Source: Sapria himalayana (Eukaryota > Streptophyta > Magnoliopsida > Malpighiales > Rafflesiaceae). Taken from it: a stretch of 64,000 nt of DNA. The notes below the pieces were generated by a model that was not told the origin of the DNA, made no database searches, and saw only the letters and a list, made by a program, of their open reading frames with translations. A program made the position numbers and the translations under genes. The stretch is taken from contig JAREIK010003358.1 in the NCBI GenBank assembly GCA_029783825.1, positions 1 through 64,000 of the forward strand, written 5' to 3'. This document shows positions 51,701-62,600 of the stretch, one piece after another; the stretch's first letter is position 1; each line of letters starts with the position of its first letter.

Positions 51701-52481
51701 CTTTCATCTTAGAAATTTATGTCTACATGATTAACATGTTTTCATCTTTGGTTGTCCTTCTATAGTGGAGGAAGAAAAGGGAGGAGTTGTTGAAGAGATA
51801 ATTAATTGGGTTTGGATTTTCGTTGTTGTTACGGGACGGACCTTTGAAATGATTATTATTATGGTTGTTATTAGTTGTATTTTTTTTGTTATGTTAAGCT
51901 GCCTAATTTTAGAAATTACTTAAGTAGTAATTGATGCCACTAATGTTTGTGATCATCTTTAGCTATTCCTTAATATTTTAAATAATTGTTTAAAAAATGT
52001 AGTATTGCTATTATGGTTAACTTTCACTCTGTCGAACAAAGCCAACTTGTGAAAAAACAAAGAACCAAATTAAGCTCACAACTCGATCCCATTCTATTTA
52101 TCATTTCTATCATTTTTTGCACATCAAAACTTTTGACAAGGTAATGGAACTCGTTTGTGGTATTCAGCCTATTTGACAAAACAAAATTGGCCCAATTTGA
52201 GTTTGAAAGATACATAACTAAGGAATGATAAATTGTAAAGAAAAAGGTTTAGACATGAACTAACTTTGCCGGTTTTAAGAAAATAAATTGAAAAAAATGT
52301 CCGAACTCCGTTCCGTCCCAGAACCATTTTCTTCTACCCAAAATCCCCGATCTCGGTCCCGTCCCATCCCGATATTTTGAACCTATGGGATGGGTCTGGA
52401 TCTTCAAAAAAAATCTCCGAATTGTGGGAAGGGACTAGAAATTTGTAATCCCCATCCCATCCCGTCCCATGAGCACCCCTA
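48793..52481 (+). mobile_element. hAT DNA transposon copy 3, both ends present
   Basis: The 3,689-bp element starts TAGGGCTGCTCACGGGA and ends in the reverse complement of TAGGGGTGCTCATGGGA, giving ~17-bp terminal inverted repeats with two mismatches. Perfect 8-bp target duplications flank it. Subterminal regions are dense in CCCGTCCC/CCCATCCC words, as is common for hAT transposase-binding ends. The interior carries a decayed transposase on the plus strand and likely 3' introns. It is the reference copy for this family in the window: non-autonomous, since its gene is broken, but with ends that look usable. It lies in the satellite octamer block. Confidence 0.95.
49370..51513 (+). pseudogene. 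hAT transposase pseudogene (RICESLEEPER-like), copy 3
   Basis: Best preserved of the three. From the shared ATG at 49370 a TAA stops the frame after 15 codons (at the start of IEDDHISNDQ). The BED-like finger has lost its second Cys (ACISGRKEF) and has Tyr for His in WKYLKETC. The frame 49661-50134 covers the finger remnant to the core start, SLTTDTWTS with Asp codon 50069; a TAA (gln codon in copy 2) follows VHFIDS. VDNASNND (Asp codon 50261) is in 50141-50338. RCCDHILNLIV near 50353 has Asp for the usual Ala. A stop replaces Trp near 50550. The hATC dimerisation region is open at 51109-51513, with LLNWWKVNEVRYPYL, FSTRGRTLDKFRSSL and LICLQDWL. CAG-GTTAG at 51509 and TTTTCAAAG/CTATAG-TGGAGG downstream suggest former introns. 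Confidence 0.92.
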
Positions 52482-52489
52482 GCATTTAG
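52482..52489. repeat. Target-site duplication of hAT copy 3, right (GCATTTAG)
   Basis: Identical to 48785-48792; continues into TGGTTTATAGG. Confidence 0.95.
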
Positions 52490-52989
52490 TGGTTTATAGG
52501 TTTTATTTAAAAAATAAAATTACAAAACATTTATTTTTATTATTTTTTGATATTTTCAAAGGTTATATCCTTTGAAAATATAATAATTTTTAAATTTTTT
52601 TCAAATGTGAATATAATATTTAGTTATACTAATAATTAAATTTATATATTATATAAATTCAATATAAACAATTTTATTGATAAATATTCTAATAAGGATC
52701 AAAAAATAAATTAATAATCCATTAATAATAAGATAGATATTATTTAAAATATAATTACAAAACTTAAAATTATTCAGAAGCAATGAAAAATATATTACTA
52801 TATAATAATTTTTTGTTTTTGAATTTTTTATTGTTTTAATAAGTTTATCTATATTTTTTTAGTAGAAAAATATTTTATATAAATTATATTTGTCTAACTC
52901 ATAATTTATTTTGTAATTAATATTTATATATAAATAAACAAATAAATTATTAAAATGAATATTAAAAATTATAATGAAAAAAATATGAG

Positions 52990-53140
52990 ATTTATTATTT
53001 ATTATTTATTATTTATTATTTATTATTTATTATTTATTATTTATTATTTATTATTTATTATTTATTATTTATTATTTATTATTTATTATTTATTATTTAT
53101 TATTTATTATTTATTATTTATTATTATTATTATTATTATT
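52990..53140. repeat. (TTTATTA)n heptamer expansion followed by (TTA)n
   Basis: About nineteen copies of TTTATTA run from 52990 to about 53123, then a TTA triplet run to about 53140. It expands the short GATTTATTATTTATTATTTAGG found once or twice in other monomers, making this the longest monomer (about 884 bp between palindromes). The repetitive 63-residue ORF here (IIYYLLF repeats) is its translation, not a gene. Confidence 0.92.
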
Positions 53141-56100
53141 ATTTAGGGATACCGGTTTAATTTAAATTAGATCCGTCTCACTAATAATTTATTTTATAAT
53201 TAATATTTCTATAAAAATAAACTGATAAATAATTAAAATAAAAATTTAAAATTATATTGAATAAAAATTAAAATGAGATTTAAGATTTATTATTAATGTA
53301 TGTCATTTTAATAGTTTAAGTATTTAGAGGTTTTGTCATTAGGAGTTTAGCGATTAATGTTTTTAGGATTTTAGTGGTTTATAGGTTTTATATACAAAAA
53401 TAAAATAACAAAAAAAATTTTTATAATTTGTTATAATTATCATAGGTTATAACCTCTGAAAATTTAAATAAATTTACAATTTTTTGAAATGTGAATACAA
53501 TATTTAGTTTTAATAATATTAATAATTATATATTATATAAATTCAATATAAACAATTTTATTGATAGATAATATAATAATGATCAAAAATTAAATTAATA
53601 AAATATTAATAAAAAGATAGATATTAATTAAAAAATATTTACAAAACCCAAATTTATTCAAAATTAAAGTAAAAAATATTACTGGATTATAATTTTTAAT
53701 TTTTAAAATTCTACTTCTTTTATAAGCGTAAATATTTTCTTTAATTAAAAATAAATTATTTAAATTATATTTGTCGCACTCATAATTTATTTTGTAATAA
53801 ATAATTCTATAAAATAAACTTACAAATAATTAAAATGAATATTCAAAATAATAATAAATTGGAATAAAAATTAGATTTCTTAATTATTAAGAACTATATA
53901 GCGATTTAATGGTTTATCTATTTAGGCATTACGGGCCTTAGAAGTTTACTGATTTTATTGTGTATGCATTTAGTGGTTTATAGGTTTTATTTAAAAATTA
54001 AAATAACAAAATATTTATTTTTATTATTTTTTGATATTTCCAATGGTTATAACATTTGAAAATATAATAATGTTTAATTTTTTTTCAAAAGTGAATTCAA
54101 TATTTAGTTATAATAATCATTATATTTATATATCATATAAATTCAATATAAACAATATTATTGATAAATATTCTAAAAATGATCAAAAAATAAATTAATA
54201 ATCTATTATTAATAAGATAGATATTAAATAAAATTTATTTGCAAAACCTAAAATGATTCAAAATTAAAGTAAAATATATTAATTAGATTGATATTCAATA
54301 AAACTATTATTAATAAGATAAAATATACAGTTTTAAAAGATTATATATTTATGAGTTTTGGAATTTAAGAATTTAGTGATTTAAGTGTTTAGTCATTTAG
54401 TAGTTTATAAGTTTTATTTAAAAAATAAAATAACGAAAAACTTTATTTTTCTTATTTGGTCTAATTTTTCAAGGATATAACCTTTGAAAGTATGACAATT
54501 TTTAAATTCTTTTTAAATGTGAATACTATATCTAGTTATGATAATCTTAATAATTATATATCATGTAAATTCAATATAATCAATTATAGTGAAATATATT
54601 ATTATAAAGATCATACAAAAGATTACTAAACAATTATTAATAAGATAAATATTGTTTAAAATATATTTACAAAACCTAAAATGATTCAAAATCAAAGTGA
54701 AATATTTTACTAAATATTAATTTTAAATTTTTATAGGTTTTATTTAGTCAATAAAATAATAAAAAATATATTTAAATGAATTTTCGTGATTTACATAGGT
54801 AATAACCATTGAAAATATAATAATTTTTTAATAGTTCTAAAATACGAATACAATACTTATTTACAATAATCTTAATAATTGTATTTGATGTAAATTCAAT
54901 AAACAAAGTTTTATTAATATATATTATTTTGATGATCAAGAAATAAATTAATAAACAATTATTAATAAGATAGATATTAATTAAAATATATTTGTAGAAC
55001 CCAAAATAATTCAAAATCAAAGTAAATTATATTACTAAATAAAATTTTAAATTTTTGAAATTTTGTTTATTTTTATAAGCTTATATTTTTTGTCATAAAA
55101 AATAATTTATTTAAATTATATATGTCTCACTCATTATTTATTTTATAATTAATATTTCTATAAAAATAAACTAAGAAATAATTAAAATGAATATTTAAAA
55201 TTATAATGAATACAAATAAAAATGAGATATATTATTTATTATTTATTATTTAGGTTATATAGGTTTAATTGTATAAGTATTTAGGGGGTTTTGAGGTTTA
55301 GGAGTCTAGAGATTTAAATGTTTAGGCATTTAGTGGTTTATAAGTTTTATTTAAATAATAAAATAATAAAAAAATTATTTTTGTAATTTTTTATCATTTT
55401 TAAAGATTATTACCTTTGAAAATATAATAATTTTTAAATTTTTTTCAAATGAAAATATAATATTTAGTTATAATAATCATAATAATTATAAGACATTTAA
55501 ATTCAATATAAGTAATTTTATTGTTAGATATTATAAAATTTATCAAATAATAAATTAATAAATTATTCTTAATAAGATTGATAGCAATTAAAATATAATG
55601 GCAAAAACTATATATAATGATTCAAAATCAAAGTAAAATATATTACTAAATAATAATTTTTTGTTGTTAAATTTTTACTTCTTTTTATAAGCTTATATAT
55701 ATTTTTTTGATTAAAAATAAATTATTAAAATTATAGTTGTCTCCCTCATTATTTATTTTGTAATTAATATTTCTATAAAAAATAAACTAATAAATAATTA
55801 AAATGAATATTTAAAATTATAATGAATACAAATCAAAATGAGATTTATGATTTATTATATATGGTATACCAGTTTAATGGTTTGATTATATAGAAGTTTT
55901 GTCGATTAGGAGTTTAGCAATTTATGTTTTTAGGCATGTAGTGGTTTATAGGTTTTATTTATATAATAAAAATTTAAAATTCTTTTTTTGATTTTTTCTG
56001 ATTTTCAAAGGTTATAACCTTTGAAAATAAAATAATTTTTAAATTTTTTGAAATGTGATTACAATGTATAATTATATTAATCTTACTAATTATATATCAT

Positions 56101-57859
56101 ATAAATTCAATATAAAAAATTTTAATGATAGATATTATAATAATGATCAAGATTTAAATTAATAAACTATTATTAATAATTTAAATATTAATTAAAATAT
56201 TTTTACATAACAAATAATGATTCAAAATCAAATCAAAATATATTACTAAATAATAAAATTTAATTTTTAAAATTTTCATTCTTTTTATAAGCTTATATTT
56301 TTTTTATTAAAATAAATTATTTAAATAATATCTGTCACTCGAAATTTATTTTGCAATTAATTTTTTAAAAAATTAAACTATAAATAAATAAAATGAATAT
56401 TTAAAATTATAATAAATAGAAATAAAAATGAGATTTATTATTTATTAAGTAGTATATAGTTGTTAAAAGGTTTATGTATTTAGGGGTTTCGAGATTTATG
56501 AGCTTACTGATTTAAGTAAGTAAGCATTTAATGATCTATAGGTTTTTTTAAAAAATGAAATAACAAAAAATTTATTTTTATTATTTTTTCTCATTTTTTA
56601 AGGTTATAACCTTTGAAAATATAATAATTTTTAAATTTTTTTCAAAAGTGAATACAATATTTATTTATAATAATCATTATATTTATATATCATGTATATT
56701 CAATATAACCAATTTTATTGATAAATATTCTAATAATGATTAAAAAATAAATAAATAATATATTATTAATAAGATAGATATCAATTATAATATAATTACA
56801 AAACCTAAAATGATTCAGAAGCAAAGCAAAATATATTACTATATAATAATTTTTTGTTTTGAAATTTTTTTTTCTTTTAAAAAGTTTATCTATATTATTT
56901 TGATGAAAAATAATTTATATAAATTATATTTGTGTAACTCATAATTTATTTTGTAATTAATATTTATATAAAAATAAACAATTAAATTTTTAAATTTGAA
57001 TATTTAAAATTAAAATGAAAATAAAAATGATATTTATACTTTATTATTTAGGATATACCGGTTTAATTTAAATTAGATCTGTCTCACTAATAATTTATTT
57101 TGTAATTAATATTTCTATAAAAATAAACTGATAAATAATAAAAATAAAAATTAAAATTATACTAAATAATTAAAGTAATTTATTTTGTTCCTCTCAACTC
57201 TAGAATGATTGCTAAAGCTCTAACCAAAATAATAAGAGCTTTTACTTTATCTCTATTATGTCGCATCATATTTAATGTTGAATCTCTAGGCTATCAAAGG
57301 TAATTTAACTCATGTACGCTAACAGACCAAACCAAAGTTATACCCCTATGTGTTGAAATAGCTAGTTGTTGAGGATGCAATTTATATTAATTATTCTAAT
57401 TTCTTCTAAAATATCTCTCATGCACACACTTAAAGCAATTTTTTTAAAACATAGTTCACCTCTAAAAAAATAACCACCTTGTAGCCTATTAGAAAAAACT
57501 AGCCCTTGGGCACTTTGAGTAGGGCAAGAAGTATGTGCTCTCTTTCAATCAAGAATCAAAAAATTTATTTTATTGGCATGTCTAAACCATTTTTTTATAT
57601 CCTCTTGGATATGAAAAGTATCATGTCTTTCTTTTTATATTAAATGAGTTATGTACAAGCTCACAATAACCAAAAAGGAGTAAATGAATCATATTCAAAT
57701 GTATAATAGGTTTTAATCATTGATCTAAATGTTTGTCTTGCATATTGACACTTGAGGTCACAAATCAAAGGAAAAAGCTATAGTGATATTTCGAATCCCA
57801 TGAATTTTAGCTATAGAAAGTTATACAGAGTAGTACTCGAGCTTTAACTATTTCTAGGA

Positions 57860-58222
57860 TCATGACTTTTGCTCTTGAGGAATGTCCAAAGTTACAATCA
57901 TTCCTAGTGCAATCACTTTGCAATATAAAGATAAAATGCACAATCTATGGTCATATCCAATACTGTGACCCATTATTATAGTGTTTAAATATGTATTCAT
58001 GATCATTCTTAGTGCCATAACAATATGTTCAACAGAGAGACACAAGTTATGGCATATTCTCATTGATATGATTTTGTGTTCTAGAGACAAAATATACAAT
58101 TATGACCATTGCTAATGCTACAATAATCTAAAGCAAGAAATAGACTTAATCCATAACTCACCCCTTGAGTCATGACTTTGTGTTACATATACAAAAAGAT
58201 AAATCTGTGACATTCCTAAAAG
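57860..58222. repeat. ~52-bp degenerate tandem repeat in block B copy 3
   Basis: Same seven-unit register as at 14337-14699 and 36158-36519. The minus ORF at 57860-58099 is open only because of this repeat and is not collinear with a known protein. Confidence 0.72.
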
Positions 58223-58282
58223 TAGTGAATTTCAATTTAAATTTAACACTTAGTCATTTGATTATAAATGTGCAAAGCATGA

Positions 58283-58352
58283 GATTTAGGATTTATAGGT
58301 TAGGGTTATAGTTTATGGTTTAAGGGTTAGGATTTAAAGTTTAGGGTTTATT
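58283..58352 (+). repeat. Telomere-like heptamer tract, block B copy 3
   Basis: Ten 7-bp units in register: GATTTAG, GATTTAT, AGGTTAG, GGTTATA, GTTTATG, GTTTAAG, GGTTAGG, ATTTAAA, GTTTAGG, GTTTATT. It abuts the T-rich run at 58353-58373. Confidence 0.78.
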
Positions 58353-59645
58353 GTTTTTTTTTTGTTTTTTTTTGGAAAATACACACTTTATTTATCATTT
58401 AGGCACACAACTTATAATAGACTAAAAGGCTGACTAATTTAGGCCAGCCCGCCAAATCCTATGCACCTTAATGATTCTATGCTTAAAATACATAAAAAAA
58501 CATAATGCCTAATAATTCCAAGCATACAAATACAACTAACATCACCTGGCATTCCCGCAACTTAGAGTTGGCATTGAGTCATTATGCGCACTGCGTACTT
58601 TCTATTCGGATTTGTCCAAGCCTTTTGGAGGATCCTGAATGATGCACCATATTAAAACTAATTCAAATATATGATCGTGCATGTGTGTGACATGCAGGAT
58701 CAAGCGCTTGCCTATGTCATTGCTTTGCAATTGAATACATGTAAAACTGAATACCCATAAATCAACAAGTCCATATCTATGGTACTTTGTCAATTCATTC
58801 TCACCTCTGAATTCCACATTCTTTTGCTCCAATGATCATCAAAAGAGTATATCTTGGGTTAGAATGCTTCCTCCTCAAGCTCCAAGAAGTGGTTGTATGT
58901 AGCACCGACAAAATATCAAAAAATATGCATGCATCGATGTGGATCTGTGATGAGGTTCATCTCAAAGTCTAATTATCTACGCATACAACCAAGATAGAAT
59001 ACAAATAAAAATACAAAATGCTATAAAGATCGGTCTTCTGCTCTCGGGAGTGTAGTATCGCCTAATGTGTCTTTACAAAATGCATTAGTGGGCCCCACAT
59101 AGAGATACTCATGGGTCCAGTTGATCTCATTGCATGCTACATAGAGAAAAATAAGATTGTGTGTGTGAGTATGTCCTGATCCGTCTTTACATGTAATAGG
59201 TGCATACAAAGTCCAAAATACAAATAAGACAACAAACATAAACTACATGATTGAATCTTTCGCTCCCGTGTAGCTTGTCTGGACTCCATTGCTTATTGGC
59301 CCTGCTTGGTGATGCTTCAGATTTTGCCAATTCTCCAATTAATCATGGTTTACCCACTAATCCTGTTGGGCGACATTTGGGTGGCCCTATATGCTGCCTA
59401 ATACGACTAGTGTGACCCACTCCTAGCCACTCCTAGGTTTACTCGCGACCACTTTGCTCGGTCTCGTCAGTTGTCTGAATATTATCATCCCGACTTGCTA
59501 GTGGGGCCCTCTACAAGCTAGTGACCCATACTTCTGGTTGCTTCTAGGACTTGTTGGCCCCTCTAAATGCTACACAAAATGGACAAGAATATGTGCACGT
59601 GTGTACTGTGGTCCATCACTATGTGTGTGTGGTGCAGTAGTATCA
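58353..59645 (-). pseudogene. Retroposed transcript-like segment, block B copy 3
   Basis: On the minus strand AATAAA (plus-strand TTTATT at 58387-58392) is followed within about 15 nt by an A-rich tail (plus T run 58353-58373). The body is about 1.27 kb. Minus ORFs at 59021-59239 and 58602-58832 are short, not kept across copies and without recognised motifs. The segment may be largely 3' UTR. A processed pseudogene, a retroelement tail or a captured gene end all remain possible. Confidence 0.55.
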
Positions 59646-62600
59646 GGGTTTAAAAGTTTTGTAATTTAAGTATTTAGGTATTTTGTGGTTTATATGTTTT
59701 ATTTAAATAATTAAATAACAAAAAAAAATTTTATGATTTTTTCTCATTTTCGAGGTTATAACCATTGAAAATATTATAATTTTTAATTTTTTTTCAAATG
59801 TTAATACAATATTTAATTATAATAATCATAAAAATTAAATATCATGTAAATTCAATATAAATAATTTTATTGATAGATATAATAATACTGATCATAAGAT
59901 AAATTAATAACTATTATTAATAAGATAGATCTTAATTAAAATATATTTGCAAAACCTAAAACGATTCAAAATCAAAGTAAAATATATTAATAAATAATAA
60001 TTTTTTATTTATAAATTTTTGATTCTTTTTATAAGCTTATGAATTTTTTTGATGAAAATAAATTATTTAAATTATATTTGTCTCATTCATAATTTTATTT
60101 TGCAATTAATATTTCTATAAATATAAACTAATAAATAATTAAAATGAATATTTAAATTATAATGAATACAAATAAAAATGAGATTTATGAATAATTATTT
60201 AGGGTATATCGGTTTAATGGTTTAAGTATTTAGGAGTTTAGAAGTTTAGTGGTTTATGTATTTAGGCATTTAGTAGTTTATATGTTTTATTTAAATAATG
60301 AAATAACAAAAAAATTATTTGTCAAATTTTTTATCAATTTTGAAGGTTATAATCCTTTATAAATATAATAATTTTAAATTTTTTTCAAATGTGAATACAA
60401 TATTTAGTTATAATAAACATAATAATTATATATCATGTAAATTAAAAATAAACAATTTTATTGATAGATATTAATAAACTAAATATAAATATAAAAATAA
60501 TAATGATCAAAAAATAAATTAATAAACTATTATTTATTGATAGATATTTATATATTATTTATAAATACTTAAACCTTTAAAGATGGTTTAAATGTTTAAG
60601 TATTTAAGGGTTTTGGGGTTTAGGAGTTTAATTATTTAAGCATTTAGGCATTTAGTAGTTGATAGATTTTATATAAACAATAAAATAACAAAAAAATTTA
60701 TTTTTGTGATTTTATCTCATTTTCAAAGATGATAACCTTTAAAAATATAATAATTTTTAAATTATTTTCAAATATAAATATAATATTTACTTATAATAAT
60801 CTTAATAATTATATATAATGTAAATTCAATATAAACAATTTTATTGATAAATATTCTAATAATTATCAAATAATAAATTAAAAATCTATTATTAATAAGA
60901 TAGATATCAATTAAAATATAATTACAAAACCCAAAATGATTCAGAATAAACCAAAACATATTTCTATATAATAATTTTTTGTTTTGAAATTTTTTTTTCT
61001 TTTAAAAAGTTTATCAATAATATTTTGATGAAAAATAATTTATATAAATTATTTTTGTCTAGCTCAATTTATTTTTTAATTAATATTTATATATAAATAA
61101 ACAAATAAATATTTAAAATTATAATGAAAAAAATAAGATTCATTTTTTATTATTTAGGTTTTCTGTTTTAATTTAAATTAGATCTATCTCACTAATAATT
61201 AATTTTGTAATTAATATTTCTATAAAATAAACTGATAAATAATTAAATTAAAAATTTTAAATTATACTGAATAAAATTTAAAATTAAATTTATGAATTAT
61301 TATTTATGTTTACCAGTTTAATGGTTTAAGTACTTAGAGGTTTCGTCGTTTAAAAGATTAGTGATTTATGTTTTTAGGCATTTAGTGGTTTATATGTTTT
61401 ATTTAAACAATGAAATAACAAAAAATATTATTTTTGATATTTTTTCACATTTTCAAAGGTTATAACCTTTGAAAATATAATAATTTTAAATTTTTTTAAA
61501 AATGTGAATACAATATTTAGTAATAATAATCATTATAATTATATATAATATAAACTGAATATAAACAATTTTATTGATAGATATGATATCAATTATCAAA
61601 AAATAAATTAATATGCTATTATTAATATGATAGATATAAATTAAAATATAATTAAAAAACCTAAAATGATTCAAAAACAATGTAAAATTTATTAATAATA
61701 ATAATTTTTGTTTATAGTTTTTGCTTCTTTTTATAAGCTTATATATTTTTTAATGAAAAATAAATTATTTAAATTATATTTGTATCACTCATAATTTATT
61801 TTGTAATTAATATTATAATATATTATTTAAATTATATTTAAGGTTTATGAGTTTAACGGTTTAAGTATTTAGGGGCTTCGGGGTTTAGCAGTTTAGAGAT
61901 TTATGTGTTTAGGCATTTTAATGGTTTATATGTTTTATTTAAACAATGATATATCAAAACATTTATTTATGTTATTTTTTCTCATTTTTGAAGGTTATAA
62001 CCATTGAAAATATAACAATTTTTAAAATTTTTTTATATGTGAATACTATATTTAGTTATGATAATCTTAATAATTATATATCATGTTAATTCAATATAAA
62101 CAATTATATTGATAGATATTATATTAATGATTAAAAATAAATTAATAAACTATTATTAATGAGATAGATATTTTTAAAAATATATTTGCAAAACGTAAAT
62201 TTATTCAAAATCAAAGTAAAATATAATAGTAAATAATAATTTTTTTGATGTTTTGCTTCATTTTATATGTTTATATTTTTTGTTATTAAAAGTAAATTAT
62301 TTAAATTATAATTTTCTTCCACATAATTTATTTTTAATTTATAATTCTATAAAAATAAACTAATAAATAATTAAAATGAATATTTAAAAATATAATGAAT
62401 ACAAATAAAAATGAGATTTATTATTTATTATTCAGGGTATACAAGTTTAATGGTTTAAGTATTTAGGTGTTTTGGGTTTAGTGATTTAAGTGTTTAGGAC
62501 TTTAGTGATTTATAGTTTTTATTTAAAGAATAAAAAAATAAAAAATTAAATTTTTTGATTTTTTTTAATTTTTGAAGGTTATAACCTTTGAAATTATAAT

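Larger units (their letters stand above)
52482..57170. repeat. Satellite array, segment 7
   Basis: Palindrome centres near 52565, 53449, 54049, 54477, 54802, 55409, 56014 and 56606. The first monomer shares private variants with the one right of hAT copy 2 (AGTTATACT, ATAATCCATTAAT, AAAACTTAAAAT). The 54802-56606 group matches the 3034-4825 group monomer by monomer (types F, G, H: TTCTAAAATA-GAATACAATACTT, GATAGCAATT, ACAATGTATAATTATA-like). Short spacings near 54049-54802 indicate deletions. Confidence 0.92.
57171..59645. other. Block B copy 3 (longest copy)
   Basis: About 2.47 kb holding both the left part (as in copy 1) and the right part (as in copy 2). The left joint, AATAATTAAAG-TAATTTATTTTG, lies at the same monomer position as in copy 1, after TTATACT(G/A)AATAA. 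The right joint, at GTATCA/GGGTTTAAAAG, matches copy 2. About 90 bp of satellite are absent between the two joints. No target-site duplication, terminal inverted repeat, transposase or reverse transcriptase is seen. Composite origin is likely: tandem repeats, telomere-like tract and a retroposed transcript end side by side. Confidence 0.8.

Noticed and set aside
52990..53123. TTTATTA array as a telomere remnant
   Set aside because: The unit has no G residues and clearly expands a word already present in normal monomers.
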